56,745 bases of DNA from the NCBI GenBank assembly GCA_032718475.1, contig JAUCBJ010003537.1:1-56745 (forward strand). The letters run 5' to 3'. The notes under the pieces are model-generated. The model saw nothing but the letters and a program-made list of their open reading frames with translations, did no database searches and was not told the origin of the DNA. The DNA comes from Nemertoderma westbladi (Eukaryota > Xenacoelomorpha > Nemertodermatida > Nemertodermatidae). This document shows, piece by piece, positions 47,253 to 56,745 of this stretch. Every line of letters starts with the position of its first letter. The first letter of the stretch is position 1. The translations under genes were made by a program, and so were the position numbers.

Positions 47253-48641
47253 ACTGACATACAGTTAGGTACAATGGCCAAATCTGGCAATGATTGTGAT
47301 TGCCATATTTGGCAACCAAGCAAAATCTGGAAACATTTCTGATTGCCTGATTTGGCAACTATATAAAGCCGTTGTTGCCATATTTGGCAACTTAACTAAC
47401 TCATTGAATATGGCTTATATGGTTCTGCGTCATTAAGTCCTTCTATGGCAGTATGGTCATTCCTTAGATCCTGAAATGTTAATGTTAGGCCTAGAAAAAA
47501 GGGATAGGGCCAGGTTACAGGTTATACTTATACCGGTAGTGGCATATTCTAAGTTCTAACCAATACAGCAATATATCCTAATAAAGGAGGTGAGAATGAG
47601 AGTCAATAACACAAACACAGACTGACTGGTGATAGTTTATTTTTGCTAGTAATCTCTGGCCCTGCTTGGGGAGGTGGTTGATTGTTGTTTGTACCAATAA
47701 TAGTTTAGTAGTTAAAGATTATAACTGTGTAATGCTGATACAATTGCCCAGCAATCTAAATCATCCTTTACTCTTATATCAGTTCAGTATATCTATCTTT
47801 CCATTCCTACATCAGTACATAACATAACATTCAGACATAAAATGAAAATAATTTCATCCCGTTTTCATTAGGCTGTTAGGGCCTACTAGAAACAATTTGG
47901 TTGAATCCCTTAACACGCGTTTTGGTTTTCTCAGTCTTTCTAAATTTTGACACTATTTTTCTTCTGTCACGCCGTTTCTCAAACTTTAATGCCCCCTTGC
48001 CTTCTTGCTTCCTTTTGGTGATGTTCACGTTCTGACGTTGTCAAATATTATTACGTTTATTTCCATTTCAGCCTTTGAAGCATGTGATTCTTTAGTTTTG
48101 TGTATGCCTATACCATATACCAGTCTACCAGTACGGTATCTGTTACAGATCTTTTTGTCATCTTTCCATAACATATTAACAACATACTGACATATCAAAC
48201 AGTCAAATACATTCTGACATTTCATCAACTAATGTTTTGTTTATAAATCATCACAACTCGACAAGGGTAAGCAAGAAGTAAGCAATTTTGAAGTAATTTA
48301 CAATGACAGAGTTACTGACAGGGCTGCAAAATGATAATTGTTGCCAAAAATGGCAACCATTAATTTTCTTTAATTCCAATGGTTGCCAAAAATGGCAATA
48401 ATTATTTTAGGCACATTTCGGCCTATTGCTAAGAGAAATTCAGACGATGATTTTTTTTCTTATACGGTCAATTTTATTTAAATTTCGCGCTCTTTTCACT
48501 TACCTATTTACCAAAATGCGATTTTGCTTCTGGGCGTGCGAAAATTAGAAAAAACAAAAGTTGCCAGATTTGGCAATAAACATTGCCATATGTGGCAACT
48601 TTTGAGGTTGCCAGATTTGGCCATTGTACCTAACTGACATA
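47253..48641. mobile_element. Non-autonomous hAT-like element with 8-9 bp target-site duplication
   Basis: The direct repeat ACTGACATA lies at 47253-47261 and 48633-48641. Terminal inverted repeats are TTAGGTACAATGGCC at 47265 and GGCCATTGTACCTAA at the right end. Subterminal regions are packed with TTGCCA...TGGCAA palindromic motifs (47274-47395 and 48335-48615), like transposase-binding repeats. The interior has no transposase. Confidence 0.75.
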
Positions 48642-49596
48642 GGCTGATAGGCTGGGTAAAATCGGTTTCAGTAGGCCTACCCTACACCCACCTGCCACTT
48701 GTCAATTTTTTGAAGTTCCAAAACCTGAAATACCAATTCAGCAATTGAGGGAAAGGAGCAGGTTACTGGTTAGGTTACGGGCTTTTCTAACCAATACAAT
48801 ACTGCAATAAACGGCCACTTTACCAATTGAGGGCTGGAGGGAAAGGAGCAGGGTACTGGTTAAAGAGGCGGGCTTTTCTAGAACCAAAACAATAAAAGAT
48901 CACTTTACCAAGGTGGGTCTACTGAAACCGATTTTAGCTGATAGGCTTAATGAACATAATGTGTATCAGTGTATGCCTATATAATTACCCTATTTATTTA
49001 ATCTGTTAATTCCTGCAGGTAACATTTGAGGTCACATTTGAGGCACAGTGGTTAAGAAATTTTTTTATTGATACCCCTATGCCCGTAGCCCGTGCGTGGC
49101 GAACCACTTGTACTTTTTTCAAACTTTGATGATTCCCCTATGCCCGTGGCGAACCACTTATACTACTGTACTATTTTCAAAAGTTTATTGATTCAGCTAT
49201 GTCCAGATGTTCATGGTAATAGTACCGGAAGTAATAATAACAATACTTGATTAGCATACATTGCACTGTAATATTGCATATAATTACCTAATTAACTAAA
49301 ACTGCTAATTAATTATTAATAAATGCCACAAACTGCAAATTGATTTATTATTGTACAAAATGCCACAATTCCTAAAAATATGCACTGTAATACACTAAAT
49401 ACAGTAATATAATAATTGCTTAGGCCTAATAATAATTTGACTTAAAAAAAAACGTACTTAAAAATGATCGATTAATTTTATAAATTACATAACTAACTAA
49501 AAAACTATTATTAAAAATGTATTAATTATTAATTACATGAATAATACTTAGTATAAAACGCCACAACAAATTACCGTACTGTAAAGTAATTCACAA
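48642..49596. other. Intergenic with short duplications
   Basis: Two tandem copies of a ~80-bp sequence (AATTGAGGG...AAAGGAGCAGG...GGGCTTTTCTA) at about 48740-48810 and 48820-48895. GTGGCGAACCACTT occurs twice, at about 49098 and 49147. No gene seen. Confidence 0.45.
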
Positions 49597-50248
49597 CCCA
49601 CAACCAGGGACCTGGGACAGGGACAGGATACGATATGATACGAAAACGGGTTTTCGTATTTCGTATCGCAGTATTTTATTCGCATCGAATTTCGTATCGT
49701 ATCATAAAAATTGACTTCGTATCGTATAATACGAATAAATAGTTTTCGTATTTCGTATCGTATTTTTGTTTCTTATTATTTTATAAATATTATGTTTTAA
49801 CAGTCAATCGAGAGATCACACCACTTATTTATTAACATTTTTTTTCTCAATATTGGTGTATAAATTAGGATGAAGCTTATAGTTTTATTATGTCAATAAA
49901 ATGTGTAAGAAAGGAGGAGGATCGTTAATCACACGATTGGGCCATGTTTCATAACGTCGTTATGGATGTATAGCCAGACACATTGAAATAATAAATATTT
50001 GCCTATTATATAGAAATTTATATGATTTTCTAACTGCAATACAAAATACAATACATATATTTTTATAAATTTTTAGATAAAATACGATACGAAAAAAATA
50101 CGAAATATTTTTCGTATTTCGTATCATATCTTGGATTTTTCGTATCGTATCGTATTTTCTCAAAATTGCATTTGTATCGTACCGTGAAAAATTGTTTCGT
50201 ATCGTATCGTATTTTCGTATCGTATCGTATCCTGTCCCTGCCCACAAC
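49597..50248. mobile_element. hAT-type MITE with 8-bp target-site duplication
   Basis: CCCACAAC at 49597-49604 and 50241-50248 flanks a 636-bp element starting CAGGGACCTGGGACAGGGAC and ending CCTGTCCCTG. An 8-bp duplication and CAGGG ends are typical of the hAT superfamily. The subterminal regions consist of CGTATCGTATC/GATACGATACG motifs in both orientations. No transposase. Open frames inside are simple-repeat artefacts. Confidence 0.85.
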
Positions 50249-51428
50249 CTAATTATATTGTAAAGTTATATTATTTAGAAAATACGAAATCAACTAAAAA
50301 TTATAATTAATACATGCAACAAGTATGGGCCACAATTCCAACTAAACCTATGGGAATATTGCAATTTTACTTTCTCGTTCGCGTCATCCCGCTTCATTCA
50401 GTCATTGCCATCGAGTAACGACAACAAGTTGGGGGTGTTTCCGGACCGAGACCGTGTCTTATCCACCACTGAAAGACGGCTGCAGTTGACAGGATGACAT
50501 GACATCTGCCATCTCTGCTAATCGTAAATCGTTCCAGGCACTTAAACTGGCATTCTTCCTCTCCTCCCCCAGTGCCTCCGGTACAATTGGACATCGCCTT
50601 TTAAAATATTATTGCGAGTGCAGTAGGTACCGGTAGTGCTGTATGCTGTAGTGCGGTTGTCTGAAAACAGTTTTTTCACGTGCTGCGCGAAGGGCACATA
50701 GTCCTCTCCTCTGCATCTGCAGCCGTAAAATTTACACCACATTAAATCAGTAAATACACGACCTGGCCAAAGACATGTCCATTGTCTGTCTGTAAATTTT
50801 CCGGCAAATTGAAGGAAAATTGAGGAAATGATGCACATTTGAAAACAGGCAAAATTGACTTTTCGAGAAAAAAAGTCATAAACTCATGATTTTCATTCGT
50901 GCTGCTCGAAGCGGAAAATCGCCCTAATTTAAAATTGTTTTTCTTTGAAGTCACACATAGGTCAGAGAGTGTATGTGTGAAATCTAATCGATCCAAAAAT
51001 GGCCACTGGGGAAAGGTGTTTGTCACTGTGCCTCAAATGTGATAGAACCATTCCTGCATATTTATCATCTGCGACATAGTGTTTTATTTGATTCATTTTG
51101 AGCCGTATTCTTTTATTTGATTACGGATTATGCCATCAGTAAGTGCTTTATGACTTCCCCTCCATATTCCTCCTGGTTCTCCCTCCATATATTTTTAATT
51201 TGACTGTCATTCTGTCAGACTGTCTATTGTATTGTATTGTATTGTATTTCACTCCAAATAAAATAAAATAAATTAAATTAACAACTGAACAAACACTAAC
51301 GAAAAGGCATATATAATTGGTTGTATATTTAATCCAACATATGGAACATATTTGATTAGACTCTATAAAAACTGAATACAACAAAATAAGTAAATAAAAT
51401 ACAATACTGGAAAGTAAAAATACGGACA
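50249..51428. other. Intergenic, no supported gene
   Basis: Minus-strand open frames at 50394-51026 have no recognised content. A (TATTG)n microsatellite lies at about 51222-51246. Confidence 0.4.
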
Positions 51429-51450
51429 GGGGGGGGGGGGGGGGGGGGGG
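51429..51450 (+). repeat. Poly(G) tract, 22 bases
   Basis: Uninterrupted G run, about 30 bases beyond the end of the antisense LINE fragment that follows. Confidence 0.85.
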
Positions 51451-51479
51451 TGGCTACATACATGGTTTGTCGGTTGTCA

Positions 51480-52235
51480 TTAGTCCTCGTTGTCTGCTGT
51501 CCTCAGTTCCGATGTGCACTGCGGTATACGTGTACACTCGCGGTAGTGTTCCTTAGTAGTTGCAGGGGAACCGCACATCCAACACACGCATTCATCTGAG
51601 GGTCTCCAGCAGTTTGTTTTTGTACATATTCGGTGGTGGCAGCCGTTCGATATAAGCAGCGCGGCAGAGCGACGATTGGTTAGTCCAGTCAGGTATATTC
51701 CAGAATCCAGGGGGTTATCAATTGCATTGAGGATCGCTGTTGATGATGAGAACTTCTAATTCCACACCACAATTTCAGTAAAAAGCCCGATCGCGGCGAA
51801 TATGGTCCAGTTGTGTGATTTCACTGTGGTGTGTGAATATGCTACAGCCATAGGATGTTGATGGCAGTATGATAGCTTGCCATATACGTTTTGCTGATTC
51901 GATCGATATTTAACGCATATTCACCTTGGTAGCGATCATTACACAATTGGAGACTCCTTTTGAATATAAATGATCGAAGTGGCCACGTGCACCATTTTTA
52001 GTAGATAGAATAACCCCCAGGTATTGGAAAGTATTCTGGAATTCAATTGATTGGCCGTTGTATTCTAGAACATTACGTGATATAATCAACCTCCCTTGCG
52101 GAACTTTACTGCTTTGGTTTTATCGAGATTTACCTGGAGCCCATTCGTTTTACAATAATCTGCCAATTTATTTAAGCTGATTTGTACGTCTGCGATTGTG
52201 TCACCAACAATAACAAGGTCATCAGCATACATAAA
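51480..52235 (-). pseudogene. Second LINE family: reverse transcriptase palm to C-terminal zinc knuckle
   Basis: From 52235 downwards the minus strand reads YADDLVIVGDTIADVQISL (motif C), then CKTNGLQVNLDKTKAV (motif D region). After a frameshift it continues FQNTFQYLGVILSTKNGARG and, past one TAA, RIWQAIILPSTSYG. The last part reads DECVCWMCGSPATTKEHYRE followed by C, a CX2C...HX3C zinc knuckle, and ends at TAA (51480-51482). This arrangement is typical of the second protein of endonuclease-bearing LINEs. It differs clearly from the 20278-24011 family (FADDL, no knuckle seen). It is 5'-truncated, frameshifted and inactive. Confidence 0.85.
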
Positions 52236-52888
52236 AAGGCATATATAAAATAAACAAGTTAGTTGTAGGCATTAATTACGGTAATTAATTTAAATTTCAC
52301 TAGGCCTATAAGGATGAAGAATAGTTGCAGTGTAACTGGTGGAATATCGCCGGAAACACCTTTTTCTAACACTTTAGGTAAAGATTGAAAGCAAAAATAA
52401 AAATTCTGGCTCACCCAGGGCTGCACGGAGGAGGAGGGAGGTGAAACTATCTACAGATTTATGTTTCAAATTTCATGTCCCGGTATTCTCATTAAGATTT
52501 GTAGATTTGGGTTTTTTTTTTTTTTTGGGGGGGGGGGGGGGCAGGTACCTGAATAACGACACTATACATACAGCTATATTCCGGGGCATGGCTATGGCTG
52601 CATGGTGTATTTTGCGGTAGGTACAATAACAATATTTAAGAAAGTGAATGAAATAAACATTAAACATTGAAGAAAGTGAATTAACTCCGGGTAAGCTCCG
52701 GGTATGACAGTATAAAAACAGGAGGCGGGGCTAAAATAAAGCCCGGAGAATCGGGAGCCGGTGCTCCGATCCATCCCTCCCTAGCAATTAGCAACTTAAT
52801 TTTTCACAACTTAGCTTGTTCGCAATGCGAACGTGGCAAACTTTTTACAGCAATTTCATGTTTACACGGAGCAACTTCATCGGCAACC
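52236..52888. other. Intergenic with a fold-back fragment and a T/G run
   Basis: 52350-52470 resembles the ends of the second fold-back family (GATTGAAAGCAAAAATAAAA, ATTCTGGCTCACCCA; compare 32920-32950 and 33620-33660). A T run followed by 15 Gs is at 52511-52541. No gene. Confidence 0.5.
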
Positions 52889-52988
52889 CGAGTTTTTCAC
52901 CACTACTACTAGGATCGGCATGCTGCATTGCAGCTGTATTTTTAAGAATGCTGTGCCGGCTTATCGACAAAATACGAGTTTTTCACCA
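52889..52988 (-). mobile_element. 72-bp LINE micro-insertion with 14-bp target-site duplication (copy 4)
   Basis: CGAGTTTTTCACCA at 52889-52902 is repeated exactly at 52975-52988. The 72 bases between them are the antisense 3' end of the 20278-24011 LINE family (CTACTACTAGGATCGGCATG ... GCCGGCTTATCGACAAAAT). Extreme 5' truncation leaves only the last 70 or so bases. Confidence 0.92.
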
Positions 52989-53572
52989 AGTTGCTGAGAA
53001 AGTTACTCAAATGGTTGTCACGTGTAAACCGGTCTTAAGATCACATTTGCATTGCTATGTTGAAGTGGTGAAATGCAGTACCGGACTGGTCTAAATAATT
53101 GAAGCATTACAATTATTACAAAATTGTATGGCCATTGTATTTTAGTATGGCGCGCATATGGCATAACACAAACATACATACAGACAGACATGACTTGTGC
53201 GCTTTTCACTTAATCTGAAGTCTGAACCCGTGTGGGTGTTGCGCGCTTTTTGTCAGTATTCCAAGCAGGGGCCCTGCCCTACATCCTACAACAAACTGTA
53301 CAATATTTAACAAATTGGTTCAAAACACGAATATTTACCATTTCCGGAGTCTGTTAGTTATAGTTTTCGGCTCAACTTATATATTTTATAAAAACTCTGC
53401 TGCTGGTTTAAAATGTTACCGGTACATTATATTAAAGCTATATAAACTTAATTAGGCAACTAATAGACCCAAGTACTGTAGAGTTGAGCACAGTGGCGGC
53501 AGATAATGGTATTGACAGATGGGAGGCCATGAGGAGGTAAATTGCGGACATAGCAGGCCTATCTTTTACCTG
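52989..53572. other. Intergenic, no gene recognised
   Basis: No supported coding, RNA or repeat feature. Confidence 0.4.
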
Positions 53573-53640
53573 AGCCGCTAGCTGAAGGTTAGAGCGTCAG
53601 ACTTCCAACGCGGGGGTCACCAGTTCGATCCCGCCTGGAT
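53573..53640 (+). repeat. tRNA-derived SINE-like sequence
   Basis: TAGCTGAAGGTTAGAGCGTC resembles a tRNA D-arm with A box; ACTTCCAA is a tRNA-like anticodon loop; CAGTTCGATCCCG is a good T-arm/B box. The stems do not pair well enough for a working tRNA, so a SINE head or tRNA pseudogene is the better call. The downstream body (to about 53700) is unassigned. Confidence 0.55.
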
Positions 53641-54497
53641 GTCATTGCCGACTTTGCAAAAGCTGTCCCCAACAAAAAGTTATATAATACTAGGCCTTCT
53701 AGACATAGACATATAATTAATATTTACATTACACCTTTGTGGGACTTCGCGCAGCACCAAATCTAGATGAGGCAAACAGTACAATTCGTGTACCTGTTCA
53801 ATCCCCCTAGCGGTCGACATAGGAACTATAGAAGTGAATTAATGGCAGGGGGATGACACAAGCACACCCTACGTTAAACTAGTATTACATTACAAGATCA
53901 CACTAATTTAAACTTTTTTATCTATTTCAGCTGGCGCTCTGTCCAACTATATATATATACTTTTACTACCGTACCGGTACTGGATAACGATTTGGGTGAG
54001 TGTGATTTACAGTCGGTACTTAATTAATTAATTATCGTTAACAATTCTGATGTTTTAAGTTTTGATTTTTGCGGTGATAATAAAGGCTGATTACGCTTTT
54101 GGTGTTGTTTTCGATATTTTAAATATATAATATTACAGATACCGGTATTTTTCTAGGGATTTGATCTAAGTCTGTAGTATTTTTTCTTAAATTTTATATA
54201 AACTTTAAACTTCAGATTGAGATTTAAACTTTAATTCCAAAATTATAAATTTACTATATACTTGTACTACGTTTATATGTAGGATAATTTTATATAATTA
54301 ATTATAATCTATATATAAATGTTGCGTACCGGTATTTATTTATCCATTTCTAATATATATATGTCATATGTTGCAGGGCTCAGTTTGAACCGGTCCACCC
54401 AATCTGGTTCGAATATGGGTCAGGCGAGGAGACGTAAATTACCCAGGCACCATTGCATTGCCATGGAAACTGGGGAAACTTGCGTCCCAAACATAGT
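53641..54497. other. Intergenic, no gene recognised
   Basis: TTTGTGGGACTTCGCGCAGCAC at about 53736 resembles the CGTTCGTGGGGCCTTCGCGC motif at 34101 and 36327. AT-rich from 54000 to 54360. Confidence 0.4.
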
Positions 54498-54605
54498 ATG
54501 GCCACCTTGATGGAGGCTATTCGAGTCATAGGTATAGGCCCTAACACGTTTTTGGCAGCAAAAAAACGCAAAGCCGTGGCTTTGGTGTTGTATATTATAT
54601 TAAAG
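54498..54605 (+). CDS. Possible first coding exon of an unrecognised gene
   Basis: ATG at 54498 opens 36 codons (MATLMEAIRVIGIGPNTF ... VALVLYIILK) ending at AAG|GTACGTTG, a strong donor in phase 0. A candidate 5' acceptor, ATGTTGCAG, lies at about 54368-54376. The segment is GC-richer than its surroundings and reads like an ordinary helical N-terminus. The next exon is not found; a 37-bp satellite begins 170 bases later and continues past the window end. No family recognised. Confidence 0.35.
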
Positions 54606-54773
54606 GTACGTTGAGTTGCTTATTAATTAAAATTATATATTAGAAGTTGAACGCCGGGAAGTATTTGTAACATAACCATGTTTGTTTACTATCTGAGTAC
54701 CTGACTGCGTGTCCTAGTATGTATGTAAGGTGGGGGTGTTTGTATGTATGTGTATATAGGTGGTATATGTGAT

Positions 54774-56745
54774 GTGACGTGTGTTGTGTGTGTAGTAGGT
54801 GCTATAATATGTGACGTGTGTTGTGTGTGTAGTAGGTGCTATAATATGTGACGTGTGTTGTGTGTGTAGTAGGTGCTATAATATGTGACGTGTGTTGTAT
54901 GTGTAGTAGGTGCTATAATATGTGACGTGTGTTGTGTGTGTAGTAGGTGCTATAATATGTGACGTGTGTTGTGTGTGTAATAGGTGCTATAATATGTGAC
55001 GTATGTTGTGTGTGTAGTAGGTGCTATAATATGTGACGTGTGTTGTGTGTGTAGTAGGTGCTATAATATGTGACGTGTGTTGTGTGTGTAGTAGGTGCTA
55101 TAATATGTGACGTGTGTTGTATGTGTAGTAGGTGCTATAATATGTGACGTGTGTTGTGTGTGTAGTAGGTGCTAGAATATGTGACGTGTGTTGTGTGTGT
55201 AATAGGTGCTAGAATATGTGACGTGTGTTGTGTGTGTAGTAGGTGCTATAATATGCAACGTGTGTTGTGTGTGTAGTAGGTGCTATAATATGTGACGTGT
55301 GTTGTGTGTGTAGTAGGTGCTATAATATGTGACGTGTGTTGTGTGTGTAGTAGGTGCTATAATATGTGACGTGTGTTGTATGTGTAGTAGGTGCTATAAT
55401 ATGTGACGTGTGTTGTGTGTGTGTAGTAGGTGCTATACTATGTGACGTGTATTGTGTGTGTAATAGGTGCTAGAATATGTGACGTGTGTTGTGTGTGTAG
55501 TAGGTGCTATAATATGTGACGTGTGTTGTGTGTGTAGTAGGTGCTATAATATGTGACGTGTGTTGTGTGTGTAATAGGTGCTAGAATATGTGACGTGTGT
55601 TGTGTGTGTAGTAGGTGCTATAATATGCAACGTGTGTTGTGTGTGTAGTAGGTGCTATAATATGTGACGTGTGTTGTGTGTGTAGTAGGTGCTATAATAT
55701 GTGACGTGTGTTGTGTGTGTAGTAGGTGCTATAATATGTGACGTGTGTTGTGTGTGTAGTAGGTGCTATAATATGTGACGTGTGTTGTATGTGTAGTAGG
55801 TGCTATAATATGTGACGTGTGTTGTGTGTGTGTAGTAGGTGCTATACTATGTGACGTGTATTGTGTGTGTAATAGGTGCTAGAATATGTGACGTGTGTTG
55901 TGTGTGTAGTAGGTGCTATAATATGTGACGTGTGTTGTGTGTGTAGTAGGTGCTATAATATGTGACGTGTGTTGTGTGTGTAGTAGGTGCTATAATATGT
56001 GACGTGTGTTGTGTGTGTAGTAGGTGCTATAATATGTGACGTGTGTTGTGTGTGTAGTAGGTGCTATAATATGTGACGTGTGTTGTGTGTGTAGTAGGTG
56101 CTATAATATGTGACGTGTGTTGTGTGTGTAGTAGGTGCTATAATATGTGACGTGTGTTGTGTGTGTAGTAGGTGCTATAATATGTGACGTGTGTTGTGTG
56201 TGTAATAGGTGCTAGAATATGTGACGTGTGTTGTGTGTGTAGTAGGTGCTATAATATGTGACGTGTGTTGTGTGTGTAGTAGGTGCTATAATATGTGACG
56301 TGTGTTGTGTGTGTAATAGGTGCTAGAATATGTGACGTGTGTTGTGTGTGTAGTAGGTGCTATAATATGTGACGTGTGTTGTGTGTGTAGTAGGTGCTAT
56401 AATATGTGACGTGTGTTGTGTGTGTAGTAGGTGCTATAATATGTGACGTGTGTTGTGTGTGTAGTAGGTGCTAGAATATGTGACGTGTGTTGTGTGTGTA
56501 GTAGGTGCTATAATATGTGACGTGTGTTGTGATGTGTAGTAGGTGCTATAATATGTGACGTGTGTTGTGTGTGTAGTAGGTGCTATAATATGTGACGTGT
56601 GTTGTGTGTGTAGTAGGTGCTATAATATGTGACGTGTGTTGTGTGTGTAGAGTAGGTGCTATGAATATGTGACGTGTGTTGTGTGTGTAGTAGGTGCTTA
56701 TAATATGTGACGTGTGTTGTGTGTTGTAGATAGGTGCTAGAATAT
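54774..56745 (+). repeat. 37-bp satellite array, continuing beyond the window
   Basis: About 53 head-to-tail units with core GTAGTAGGTGCTATAATATG followed by a TGTGACGTGTGTTGTGTGT-type half. Variants (GTAATAGGTGCTAGAATATG; ATGCAACG; CTATACTATG with an added GT) recur at multi-unit spacing: ATGCAACG at 55253 and 55625, CTATACTATG about 409 bp apart near 55433 and 55842. The last few units (from about 56640) carry extra single-base indels. Confidence 0.95.

Noticed and set aside
50394-51026. Overlapping minus-strand frames as a possible gene
   Set aside because: Three short frames in different phases, no recognised domain and no consistent splice sites.
53573-53640. Functional tRNA gene
   Set aside because: A and B boxes are recognisable, but acceptor and anticodon stems do not pair; a SINE head or pseudogene fits better.

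Overview
The window is metazoan nuclear DNA. It has GT-AG introns, intron-rich genes, long AT-rich intergenic stretches, non-LTR retrotransposons, DNA transposons, fold-back elements and several kilobases of satellite. No bacterial, plasmid or phage feature is visible. Gene content (cytochrome b561D2 type, tryptophan 2,3-dioxygenase, a DXD glycosyltransferase) together with the recurring palindromes TAGGCCTA and TACCGGTA suggest a marine invertebrate, perhaps a deuterostome such as an echinoderm or hemichordate. That taxonomic guess is inference only.

Layout. 1-2866: decayed piggyBac transposon ending in TTAA. 3580-3800: antisense LINE scrap. 4344-7341: three-exon type II glycosyltransferase gene whose exon phases fit only if exon 2 carries a one-base frameshift; a 1.15 kb fold-back element fills its intron 2. 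8850-11967: complete four-exon CYB561D2-like gene, assembled here by matching splice phases, with a 21-bp minisatellite in its last intron. 13303-17570: 4.3 kb satellite of 15-17 bp units with higher-order structure. 20278-24011: near-intact, full-length LINE with a target-site duplication. 24498-25634: tryptophan 2,3-dioxygenase with the whole coding region in one exon. 27501-28208 and 30949-31977: two unrecognised single-exon genes on the minus strand, with a second, rearranged LINE copy between them. 32455-38400: fold-back elements and a mosaic of direct repeats. 41040-42230: 21-22 bp satellite. 43379-46097: more LINE pieces inside and beside an element with long inverted ends, including a perfect 82-bp hairpin. 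47253-50248: two hAT-like non-autonomous elements with 8-9 bp target-site duplications. 51480-52235: antisense fragment of another LINE, with a C-terminal zinc knuckle. 52889-52988: a 72-bp LINE micro-insertion. 53573-53640: tRNA-derived SINE-like sequence. 54774-56745: 37-bp satellite running off the window end.

The host genes have no evident shared pathway: a Golgi-type glycosyltransferase, a transmembrane b-type cytochrome and the first enzyme of the kynurenine pathway. I found no convincing new multi-gene system. The most informative results are the two reconstructed split genes, the single-exon dioxygenase, the LINE insertions with readable integration scars, and several repeat structures not covered by simple ORF calling.
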